The notes below the pieces were generated by a model. The model made no database searches, was not told where the DNA came from, and worked only from the letters and a program-made list of their open reading frames with translations. DNA of 10,721 bases from Planctomycetota bacterium (GTDB lineage: Bacteria > Planctomycetota > Brocadiia > JAJRTI01). Position numbers and translations under genes: made by a program. This document shows, piece after piece, positions 1 through 6,449 of this stretch; the first letter of the stretch is position 1; each line of letters starts with the position of its first letter. The stretch lies in NCBI GenBank assembly GCA_024278415.1, contig JAJRTI010000300.1:1-10721 (forward strand). The letters run 5' to 3'.

Positions 1-920
1 GGCCGCGACTTGGCCAGGAAGAGTTCCTGGTGGGCGAACAGGTTCAGGTAAGGGATCGCGTCCGCATAGTATTTCTTGGCCATCCGAATGATGGGCCTGA
101 GGTCTTCCACTGGCACGGCCTGCGGCAGGGCCATCTGTGGATAGCTGCGGAACCGGAAGCTGTTGCACAGGTCGATCATGATGCCGTTCATCTTGTGTTC
201 GAGCGCCATTCGCGTCATGTGCTCCAGGATCGGCATGAAGTCCTTCATGTTCCGAAAGTCCTTGAACACCTTCGGCCTCTGCGCCGCGCGCCGCTCGAAC
301 AAGTTCCACCCCTGCACGGTCGTGCCGGGCACCTGCATATGGCATATCCGCATCGGCATGCTCGGGTAGTCCACGATGCGACAGCAGGGGATCTGCACGC
401 CCCCGTCTGCCCGTCTGAGCAACTGGCCCAACGTCAGCGCCGCGCACACCATCCCGCGTCTGTCCCTCGCGCCAACGAGGATGTGCGCGAGACGCACCAC
501 AATGAAGTAGCCTTCTGCCGGCAGATCCTTCGGAATGTCGAATCCATGTTTCGCGTAGCGCGGCGAGACAAGGGGATAGTCGCCAAACCCGTCGAACACG
601 ATGGCCCGCCCTGAGGGGAAGTCTGCGCGGCGCTCGACCGGCAAAGCTTGTCCCATGATGCTCGCGATGTGCTCGTTGAGTATCGCCGCACCGTTCGCGT
701 CCCTCTCGTCGATGCCCGCGCGGACCACAATGGCAGTGTCCGCAGTGACGCGGAATACTCCCTCCGTCCGAACGACGCGCTTGGGGTACGGCACAAGAGG
801 AAACACCGCGTCTTCGCTGTGCGCAGCGGCCGCCCACACAGACAACATAACCACCATCCAGAGCCGCTTCGCATACGCGAGCGAGACACGAGTAGATGGA
901 CTTGTCGGGATGCTTCTCAT
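1..920 (-). CDS. GH20-like beta-N-acetylhexosaminidase, secreted, 3' end outside the window
   Basis: Partial gene with 306 codons visible; the frame stays open to the left edge. It starts at an ATG (918-920) with a Shine-Dalgarno GGAAGG 4 nt upstream. Residues 18-36 form a basic and hydrophobic signal peptide (KRLWMVVMLSVWAAAAHSED), so the product is probably exported. Residues 40-180 match the GH20 N-terminal alpha/beta domain: VPYPKRVV at 43-50, EGYFIVV at 136-142 and GARDRRGMVCAALTLGQLL at 150-168. The TIM barrel begins at IVDYPSMPMR (182-191) and continues through KMNGIMIDLC (243-252). The catalytic Asp-Glu pair would lie beyond the edge and cannot be checked. Family members cleave terminal beta-linked N-acetylglucosamine or galactosamine from chitin fragments, glycans or peptidoglycan. 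The upstream YdjC and NagB-like genes fit amino-sugar use. A related exo-hexosaminidase-like family with the same N-terminal domain remains possible. Confidence 0.8.
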   Translation of the reverse strand, partial: MRSIPTSPSTRVSLAYAKRLWMVVMLSVWAAAAHSEDAVFPLVPYPKRVVRTEGVFRVTADTAIVVRAGIDERDANGAAILNEHIASIMGQALPVERRADFPSGRAIVFDGFGDYPLVSPRYAKHGFDIPKDLPAEGYFIVVRLAHILVGARDRRGMVCAALTLGQLLRRADGGVQIPCCRIVDYPSMPMRICHMQVPGTTVQGWNLFERRAAQRPKVFKDFRNMKDFMPILEHMTRMALEHKMNGIMIDLCNSFRFRSYPQMALPQAVPVEDLRPIIRMAKKYYADAIPYLNLFAHQELFLAKSR

Positions 921-924
921 GTTA

Positions 925-930
925 CCTTCC
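925..930 (-). promoter_or_regulatory. Ribosome binding site of the GH20-like gene
   Basis: GGAAGG on the minus strand, 4 nt before the ATG at 918-920. It fixes the start of a gene whose reading frame is otherwise open at the window edge. Confidence 0.6.
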
Positions 931-1082
931 CGTGGCAGATGCGCTGGAATCATGGGTTCCTCGCTGTTTCGTGTGGGCAGTGCCTATCCCAGGACTCATC
1001 CTGCTCATCGACGCATTGGCCTTGGCCGCGCGGTAGGGCACTGGATGACAGTTGTCAAATGGCGTTGGCGCAAGCGGCCACT

Positions 1083-1283
1083 CGCCCCAACGGGGCGTGA
1101 CATACCAGCCCGGGGCGCAGCCCCGGGAAAACGTCGACACCCCACTCCGCAAGCCCTGAAAGGGCGAGACATGGAGAACCCACCGCGACGAGATGTCACG
1201 CCCTTTCAGGGCTCAGAGCTACTGATGACGGACCGCTACCCAGGGCTTCGCCCTGGGCTGGTATGTGTGGCCCTTTCAGGGCC
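1083..1283. repeat. Cluster of short palindromic repeats in the 921-1359 gap
   Basis: The 439-nt gap between the YdjC-family gene and the GH20-like gene holds five palindromic units. These are CGCCCC-AAC-GGGGCG (1083-1097), CCCGGGGC-GCA-GCCCCGGG (1109-1127), a perfect 15-bp inverted pair at 1152-1166 and 1199-1213 (each arm itself GCCCT-GAA-AGGGC or its reverse), CCCAGGGC-TTC-GCCCTGGG (1239-1257) and GGCCCT-TTC-AGGGCC (1269-1283). Most have a 3-nt loop. No T-run follows any stem, so they do not look like classical terminators. I see no gene in the gap. Short open frames across it merely translate the repeats. Nothing else recognisable lies in 931-1082 or 1284-1359. Confidence 0.8.
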
Positions 1284-1359
1284 GAGGCCGCGTCCCAGCC
1301 AGTCACATCAGTGCGCCGCGGTTCGCATCCTGCGATCCGCCGGCGAGCCGTATCGCCAT

Positions 1360-2313
1360 TCAGCCCACACCCAAGCAGCGAGGAACCGAATCGTGGTTGC
1401 CTGGGCCGGCGCGCCGCGCGGCTCGCATGCTGTCGCGCAACTGGCGATAGCCGACAATGTGGATGCCCTGATCCGCGACGAACTGCTGGAACGTTGGGTC
1501 TTGGAGCAAGCGGAACTCGCCGGTGCGCAGCTTGGCCCATCCGGGCGGGAAGATGGCTTCCGTGTCGCCTGGCGCGCTGGGATGCAGCGCGAGATAGGTC
1601 AGCCCAGCAGGCAGTTCGCGCACGAGGCGCTCATAGGCCTCGGCGAATCGGCATCCATCGTTCTCGAGCGGCGAGATCCGGAAGTGGTCCACCACCGGGA
1701 AGCCTCTCGCTTCAAGTTCGTCCAGCGCCTGCTGGTAGCGATCGGGATCGATCAGGCCCAAAAAGGGCTCCTGCCGGTAGCGCTCATAGTCGCGGATCAA
1801 GAGCGCCGGCGTCTGGTAGTCCAGGGCGAGCTGGACGTACACGTCGATCAACTCAGGGATCACCGCGATGCCGACGTGCGAGTCGATGTGGGTGACGTCG
1901 ATGCCGGCCTGAAGAGCCGCGTCGATCTGCGCGCGGAACTCCTTCTCGACGGCCGCAACGTCGAGCCGCGCGTGCTCGCGAATCGTGCCGGGCATCTCCC
2001 ACATGAACCCGCCGGGATCGATCATCCCTGAGGCTCGATCTGCGGTCGAGATGGGCCGCCATCGGTAGTTGGCCCATTCGCTGTTCAGCGTGAGGTGCAC
2101 ACCCATGTCGAGTTCGGCATGCTCGCGCGCCAACGCCGCGGCCTCCGGGAACCATGGACATGGCGCCATGGCGGAGCCGCACGAGATGAGGCCGCGCTGG
2201 GACAGATCGACGAACGCCGCGTTAGCCCCGTGGCACATGCCCACGTCGTCCAGATGGAAGATCACGACGCGATCGGACTCGCCGTAGCCCATAGGCTCGA
2301 GTATGGGGTTCAT
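1360..2313 (-). CDS. YdjC/ChbG-family carbohydrate deacetylase
   Basis: 317 residues. The ATG at 2311-2313 is chosen because it sits 1 nt after the stop of the NagB-like gene (TGA-C-ATG) and the YdjC signature begins soon after; a longer frame upstream lies inside that gene. Family motifs in order: FHLDDVGMCHGAN (19-31, metal-binding Asp pair D22/D23), MGVHLTLN (70-77, H73), THIDSH (141-146, H142 and H146), and ALHPSAPGD near the C-terminus. Characterised members such as E. coli ChbG remove an acetyl group from N-acetylated chito-oligosaccharides; others act in hopanoid or glycan pathways. No signal peptide is seen, so it is probably cytoplasmic. The protein is longer than E. coli ChbG, with an extra C-terminal stretch of about 20 residues. 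Context with NagB-like and GH20-like genes favours amino-sugar catabolism, but the exact substrate is inferred. Confidence 0.85.
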   Translation of the reverse strand: MNPILEPMGYGESDRVVIFHLDDVGMCHGANAAFVDLSQRGLISCGSAMAPCPWFPEAAALAREHAELDMGVHLTLNSEWANYRWRPISTADRASGMIDPGGFMWEMPGTIREHARLDVAAVEKEFRAQIDAALQAGIDVTHIDSHVGIAVIPELIDVYVQLALDYQTPALLIRDYERYRQEPFLGLIDPDRYQQALDELEARGFPVVDHFRISPLENDGCRFAEAYERLVRELPAGLTYLALHPSAPGDTEAIFPPGWAKLRTGEFRLLQDPTFQQFVADQGIHIVGYRQLRDSMRAARRAGPGNHDSVPRCLGVG

Positions 2314-2314
2314 G

Positions 2315-3127
2315 TCAGCAAAACTCGCCGACGACGCTCTCGGGGATAATCCACGTGCAGTTCGGATGCCGCTGGAGATAGGACGCCGGCACGAGCGGCG
2401 TGACCGGGCCAAGCAGGGCGCGCTGCATGATGTCCGTCTCCCACGTGCTAGCCCACATGAGGACCTGCTTGGCCGACAGTATCTCTTTCATGCCCAGGGT
2501 CACGGCGCGGGACGGGATGAAGGGCATGTACTTGAAATCTCGGCCGGCGAAGTTCTGGAGCACCGTCTTGGGGGACAGAGGGAGAACCCGGGTTTCGAGG
2601 TTGCCGAAGGCCTCGACCGAAATCTGATCTTCGTTCTCGGCCGGCTCGTTGAAAGCAATGTGGCCGTTCAAGCCGAGGCCGAGCATGCAGATGTCCAGCC
2701 CGCCGCAAGCGTCGATCGTGCGTGTGATCTTGCCGCAATCCAGTGGATCCGGGAAATGGATATGCTCGCGCTTGATGGCCCGCGCGGGGGCGTCGAGCAG
2801 GGAGAAGAACGTCCGGTCCATGATGCCCCGGAAGCTCATCTCCCAGGCCGGATCGACCCATTGGCCCTTGGCGTCGAGATACTCGTCCAGGTTGAAGGTG
2901 CTCACGCGCGAGAAGTCGCACCCCTCCTCCTTGAACAGTCTGACCAATGGCTTGTGGTGTCCGGTGGGGCCAACGGGCAAAGCCCACTGGGTCGTGCGGC
3001 CTGCCGCGTCGTTCTCCTCGGTGACGCGGCAGAACTCCGCGGCCACTCCGTCGAACGTGATGTCCTCTTGCGAGGCCACGCGGACCTGGCTTGCTTGGTT
3101 CTTCGTTGCCCTGGCTGCGATTGCCAT
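2315..3127 (-). CDS. nagB: NagB-like glucosamine-6-phosphate deaminase/isomerase family protein, divergent active site
   Basis: 270 residues from the ATG at 3125-3127, chosen over an ATG 18 nt upstream because AAAGGAG lies 8 nt before it. Family features: FNLDEYL at 78-84 (D81 equals the catalytic Asp72 of E. coli NagB), GLGLNGHIAFNEP at 150-162 (H156 and E161 retained; N154 replaces Asp141, a change also seen in other NagB proteins), and VPASYLQRHP near the end. NagB enzymes convert glucosamine-6-phosphate to fructose-6-phosphate and ammonia in the cytosol. Three regions that grip the substrate phosphate look altered: the usual PTGGTP loop reads PVGPTGHH (51-58), the TRV segment around Arg172 reads TVL (188-190), and the position of Lys208 appears to be E230. 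These alignments are by eye from memory. The gene sits between gmhA and the YdjC-family gene, likely one transcript with the latter. Confidence 0.85.
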   Translation of the reverse strand: MAIAARATKNQASQVRVASQEDITFDGVAAEFCRVTEENDAAGRTTQWALPVGPTGHHKPLVRLFKEEGCDFSRVSTFNLDEYLDAKGQWVDPAWEMSFRGIMDRTFFSLLDAPARAIKREHIHFPDPLDCGKITRTIDACGGLDICMLGLGLNGHIAFNEPAENEDQISVEAFGNLETRVLPLSPKTVLQNFAGRDFKYMPFIPSRAVTLGMKEILSAKQVLMWASTWETDIMQRALLGPVTPLVPASYLQRHPNCTWIIPESVVGEFC

Positions 3128-3135
3128 GGTGCCGA

Positions 3136-3142
3136 CTCCTTT
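3136..3142 (-). promoter_or_regulatory. Ribosome binding site deciding the nagB-like start
   Basis: AAAGGAG on the minus strand, 8 nt before the ATG at 3125-3127. It favours that start over the in-frame upstream ATG ending at 3145, which would place this site inside the coding region. Confidence 0.7.
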
Positions 3143-3201
3143 CAAGGTGAGCGTACGATATCGACGATCGCGGAGCGGCGCGGAACGACTTCAGAAAGGA
3201 G

Positions 3202-3771
3202 CTACGGCCCGCACACCTCCTGCTCGACCACGCCACAGAGCACGTGCCACACGGTGATGTGGCACTCCTGAACGTGCGGCGTGTCGCCGGTGGGTGCGCA
3301 GAAGCACAGGTCGGCTGCGTCCTTGAGCCGGCCGCCGCTCTCGCCGGTGAAGCCGACCGTTGTCGCGCCCATCTCCTGGGCTAGGGCGATGGCCTTCAAC
3401 ACGGCCTTCGTGTTGCCGCTCGTGCTGATGCCCACGACCAGATCCCCCTCCCGCACGAGCCCCTCCACCTGCCGCACAAACACCTCCTCGAAGCCGTAGT
3501 CGTTGCCGATGGAGGTCAGGATCGACGTGTCGGTCGTCATCGCGACGCAAGGCAACCCGCGGCGCTCCATCTTAAACCGGCCGATCAATTCCCCGGCCAC
3601 GTGCTGCGCGTCGGCCGCGCTGCCGCCGCAGCCCATGAGGTAAATGGTGCCGCCTGAGTTGAGCGTCGCGACCATCGCGTCAGCGACTTTTCGGATCACA
3701 GGCAAGCACGTGTCGAGCATCGCCTGTTGGGCTTGGATGCTTTGCTGGATGACGTTGGCTATGGTATCCAT
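3202..3771 (-). CDS. gmhA: Sedoheptulose-7-phosphate isomerase
   Basis: 189 residues, close to the 192 of E. coli GmhA. The start is the ATG at 3769-3771, with GGAG 9 nt upstream; a longer frame to 3891 runs through the inverted repeat and is rejected. It is a single SIS domain: GCGGSAADAQHVAGELIGRF (47-66), TTDTSILTSIGNDYGFEEVF (79-98), GISTSGNTKAV (114-124) and HVQECHITVWHVLC (166-179). H57, E61, Q168 and H176 correspond to the zinc and catalytic residues His61, Glu65, Gln172 and His180 of the E. coli enzyme. It isomerises sedoheptulose 7-phosphate to D-glycero-D-manno-heptose 7-phosphate, the first step of ADP-heptose synthesis, and supplies the substrate of HldE encoded 163 nt upstream. 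The nagB-like gene follows after 74 nt. Confidence 0.93.
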   Translation of the reverse strand: MDTIANVIQQSIQAQQAMLDTCLPVIRKVADAMVATLNSGGTIYLMGCGGSAADAQHVAGELIGRFKMERRGLPCVAMTTDTSILTSIGNDYGFEEVFVRQVEGLVREGDLVVGISTSGNTKAVLKAIALAQEMGATTVGFTGESGGRLKDAADLCFCAPTGDTPHVQECHITVWHVLCGVVEQEVCGP

Positions 3772-3839
3772 CAGGCGCGACTCCGAGTCTAGGCAAGGGG
3801 GATTAGGGATGAGGGCGTCGGCCATGTGACAGTGCGGCA

Positions 3840-3899
3840 TCCCACGGATGGAAACCCATTTCGGTCTGCATCCGTGGGTGCGCGCTGCCATCCGTGGGA
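3840..3899. repeat. Perfect 12-bp inverted repeat between hldE and gmhA
   Basis: TCCCACGGATGG at 3840-3851 is exactly complementary to CCATCCGTGGGA at 3888-3899. A third copy of the core, CATCCGTGGG, lies at 3869-3878 in the same orientation as the right arm, so the left arm could pair with either. No T-run follows on the minus strand, so an intrinsic terminator is not supported. It may be another interspersed palindrome or an attenuator-like structure before gmhA. The rest of the 163-nt gap shows nothing clear. Confidence 0.7.
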
Positions 3900-3934
3900 C
3901 TCCCTGACGGGTTTGGCGGAGGCCACAGGCCGCG

Positions 3935-5515
3935 CTACGCTTTCTTCTTGCGCCTCTTCGCGCGGCGCTTAGCTTCGCGCTCGCGGCGCGCGTTGTCGAA
4001 CTCGATCTGCGCGGGGTCTTGGTAGCTCTTGAGCACGCGGGTGGCGATGTCGGTGGTCGAGACGCCCTTGAGCATGGGCGCGAGCGCGACGCGGCCGCCG
4101 TACGACTCGACGAAGTCGTGGCCCACGACTCCGGCCTCGCCCACGTCGCCGCCCTTCACCAATACGTCGGGCTTGATCTGCTCGATGAGCGGCAGCACGG
4201 ACACGTCGCTAAAGACCACCACGTAGTCCACCTCTTGGATGGCCGACAGGATATTCGAGCGCTCGTGCTCGTTGAGGAACGGCCGGTTGGGGCCCTTCTG
4301 CTCGCGGATGGACCAGTCGCTGTTCATGCCGACCACGAGGAAGTCGCCCTGGCTGCGCGCGAACTTGATGGTGTTGATGTGCCCAGGGTGCAAGATGTCG
4401 AAGCAACCGTTCGTGAACGCGCACGACTCGCCGCGGCGCCGGCGCTCGTTGATCTCGGGCAACAGTTGCTCCAGCGTGCGGACTTTCGTCGTGGGCACGT
4501 ACTGCCGGTCGAGCAGCGCCTCCATGATCTCCTGCTTGGTCACGGGCACGCAGCCGATCTTGCCGACCTCGATGCCCGCCGCGACGTTGCCCAGCGCGAG
4601 CGCGTCGCCATAGGGGGCGCCACAGGCGCGGAGCAGGGCGATGACACTCACGACCATATCGCCCGCGCCCGTCACGTCATACACGTCCCGCGGCGTGGTG
4701 GCCACGTGCTGAGCCGCTCCCTCTCGCGGATAGAGGAACGCCCCATCCCGGTCGAGCGTGACCACGACGTTCTTCACCTTCAGGTCTTCAGCGAGCTTCT
4801 TCGCCGCGGCGCGCACGTGGTCCATCGTGTCGAGCGCGATCTGGGTCGCTTGCTGCGTCTCCAAACGATTGGGCGTAATCGCGGTCGCCCCGGCATAGCC
4901 GTCGAATCTGCCGTCGCGACGGGGATCAACAATGACATCGACCCCGATGTCGGCCCCGCACTCGATCGCCGTGCGCAGCACTTTCGGCGTACACACGCCC
5001 TTGGCCATGTCCTGGATCAGGATCATGTCGACCCGTTTCACGAGCCGTTTGATGTAGGCGCACATCTTGCGCTCGGCCGCCGCGGCCAGGCCATGGCGGC
5101 GCTCGTAGTCCACGCGCAGCAGTTGCTGCACCCCGCGGGTCGCGGTCTCCACGTGCCCCAGCAGCCGCACTTTGACGGTCGTGGGCCGGTCCTTCACCGT
5201 CACCACGCCGTTGGTATCCACGCCCAGAGCCTCGATCGCGCTCTTGAGCCGCTTGCCCTCGCCGTCATCTCCAACGACGCCACAGCACGACACCTCCGCG
5301 CCCAGCGTGACCAGGTTGTTGACCACGTTGGCCGACCCGCCCGGCTTGAACTCCTCCGAGGTGACGTTGAGGACGGGGATGGGCGCTTCGGGGGACGTGC
5401 GCTCGACCGTGCCCCAGACGTACTTGTCGACCATCAGGTCGCCCACCACGAGGATCCGCGGCGAGCCAAGATCCTTGACCACGTCGACGAGTTGGGACGG
5501 CAGTTTCGACTCCAT
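3935..5515 (-). CDS. hldE: Bifunctional heptose-7-phosphate kinase / heptose-1-phosphate adenylyltransferase
   Basis: 526 residues from the ATG at 5513-5515, whose GGAG overlaps the stop region of the lpxL-like gene 4 nt upstream; an in-frame extension lies wholly inside that gene. Domain 1 (about 20-335) is a PfkB/ribokinase-type kinase with ILVVGDLMVDKYVWG (21-35), GGSANVVNNL (59-68) and the DVTGAGD motif (280-286, catalytic D286). Domain 2 (about 350-495) is a cytidylyltransferase-fold adenylyltransferase with FTNGCFDILHPGHI (367-380, the HxGH motif at 376-379), LVKGGD (452-457) and STTDI (486-490). It phosphorylates D-glycero-D-manno-heptose 7-phosphate and adenylylates the resulting 1-phosphate on the way to ADP-heptose for the LPS inner core. 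A tail of about 27 residues ends in a Lys/Arg-rich stretch (510-526), making it longer than the 477-residue E. coli enzyme. Confidence 0.95.
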   Translation of the reverse strand: MESKLPSQLVDVVKDLGSPRILVVGDLMVDKYVWGTVERTSPEAPIPVLNVTSEEFKPGGSANVVNNLVTLGAEVSCCGVVGDDGEGKRLKSAIEALGVDTNGVVTVKDRPTTVKVRLLGHVETATRGVQQLLRVDYERRHGLAAAAERKMCAYIKRLVKRVDMILIQDMAKGVCTPKVLRTAIECGADIGVDVIVDPRRDGRFDGYAGATAITPNRLETQQATQIALDTMDHVRAAAKKLAEDLKVKNVVVTLDRDGAFLYPREGAAQHVATTPRDVYDVTGAGDMVVSVIALLRACGAPYGDALALGNVAAGIEVGKIGCVPVTKQEIMEALLDRQYVPTTKVRTLEQLLPEINERRRRGESCAFTNGCFDILHPGHINTIKFARSQGDFLVVGMNSDWSIREQKGPNRPFLNEHERSNILSAIQEVDYVVVFSDVSVLPLIEQIKPDVLVKGGDVGEAGVVGHDFVESYGGRVALAPMLKGVSTTDIATRVLKSYQDPAQIEFDNARREREAKRRAKRRKKKA

Positions 5516-5519
5516 GGCG

Positions 5520-6440
5520 CTACTCCGGTCGGGCATCTGGCTGGGGCTGGGTCTTCCATCGCCGGTGCAGCCACAGCCACTGCTCGGGATGCTCTCGAAT
5601 GCGTTGCTCGAACCACGCGGTAAACTCCTGCGTGATCCGGCGGATGTCTTCTTCCTTGTCGCCGGTGTTCTTGGGGCAGATGGGGCCACTGGCCGCGATT
5701 TTGTATCGGAAGCCCGGGCCGACGCGCACATTCACGGCCAAGAGGATCGGCGTCTCGTTGCGCAGCGCGAGTTGCGCCACGGCCCGCGTCGTCGCCGCAG
5801 GATGGCCGAAGAAGTCCACAAACACATGCCCGTGCCGGGCGTTTTGGTCGACCAGAAACGACAGCGTGCCGCCCTCCTTGAGGACCTTCAGCATGGGCCG
5901 CAGCGCCTCGTCATTGTACACGATCTTCTGTCCATACTGTTCGCGGCGCTCGTTCACCAACTTGTCGAGCAGGGGATTGTCCAGCGCCCGGGCGATGGAC
6001 ACCATCTCAATGCCTTTGAGACTCGCGGACTGGCCCAAGAGTTCCCAGTTGCCCATGTGCACGGAGAGAAACAGCACGCCGCGGCCCGCGGCCAAGGCCT
6101 CAGGCACGATGTCCCACTTGTCGCACTCGACGTAGTCGTCAACAGTGTCCCGAGTCAGCAACTGTGGCGTCTTGATCATCTCCGCTGCCACGAGCGCCAG
6201 GTGCTGGAACACGCGGCGAATGAGCCGGCGTTTCTCTGCGGCGCTCAGGTCATCGCCGTACGCCAAGTCCAGGTTGCGCAGCCCGTCCCGCCGGCGTCGG
6301 CCCACGACAAAGTAGGCGAGCGTGCCCAGCCCGCGGGCCACGGCCCAAGCCACACGGGCCGGCATGAGCCGAAATAGGCCCATGACCCCGCGCGCGGCGA
6401 GGTACTCAATCCAGATGGCAGGCTTGGATTTCCGCGACAC
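5520..6440 (-). CDS. lpxL: Lipid A biosynthesis acyltransferase (LpxL/HtrB family)
   Basis: 306 residues starting at a GTG (6438-6440), 9 nt after the DUF362 stop. The N-terminus (about 8-47, WIEYLAARGVMGLFRLMPAR) is the usual membrane-associated helix region, supporting this start. The LPLAT catalytic motif HxxxxE is HMGNWE (H128, E133). FLVDQNARHG (195-204), FVDFFGHPAATTRAVAQLAL (207-226) and the C-terminal HPEQWLWLHRRWKT (284-297) are typical of the family. Such enzymes transfer a secondary acyl chain onto Kdo2-lipid A precursors at the inner membrane. Sequence alone does not distinguish LpxL from LpxM or LpxP or give chain length. The gene lies inside the lpxK-DUF362-lpxL-hldE operon and probably depends on coupled translation, since its own ribosome binding site is weak. 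Confidence 0.9.
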   Translation of the reverse strand: MSRKSKPAIWIEYLAARGVMGLFRLMPARVAWAVARGLGTLAYFVVGRRRRDGLRNLDLAYGDDLSAAEKRRLIRRVFQHLALVAAEMIKTPQLLTRDTVDDYVECDKWDIVPEALAAGRGVLFLSVHMGNWELLGQSASLKGIEMVSIARALDNPLLDKLVNERREQYGQKIVYNDEALRPMLKVLKEGGTLSFLVDQNARHGHVFVDFFGHPAATTRAVAQLALRNETPILLAVNVRVGPGFRYKIAASGPICPKNTGDKEEDIRRITQEFTAWFEQRIREHPEQWLWLHRRWKTQPQPDARPE

Positions 6441-6449
6441 GGAGCCAAC

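Noticed and set aside
434..889. 151-codon minus-strand frame within the GH20-like gene
   Set aside because: Different frame from the GH20-like gene, rich in Arg, Ser and Thr with no domain; the overlapping frame with a signal peptide and GH20 motifs is the real one.
1053..1058. Perfect TTGACA -35 hexamer upstream of the GH20-like gene (minus strand)
   Set aside because: The hexamer 17 nt downstream reads TACCGC, a poor -10, and 16- or 18-nt spacing does no better; a promoter is not supported.
30..2031. Long plus-strand open frames (30-614 and 601-2031)
   Set aside because: They lie antisense to the GH20-like and YdjC-like genes and run across the palindromic gap. Their composition (His, Arg, Val, Ala-rich with no motifs) is typical of antisense frames in GC-rich DNA.
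4019..5623. 534-codon plus-strand frame opposite hldE
   Set aside because: Antisense shadow: hldE has full-length motifs and coupled junctions, while this frame has no recognisable domain.
5516..5731. N-terminal extension of hldE into the lpxL-like gene
   Set aside because: The extra residues are low-complexity and out of frame with the acyltransferase; the ATG at 5513-5515 starts right before the kinase domain and has a ribosome binding site.
5172..6377. 401-codon plus-strand frame opposite hldE and the lpxL-like gene
   Set aside because: It crosses two convincing minus-strand genes and shows no family features.
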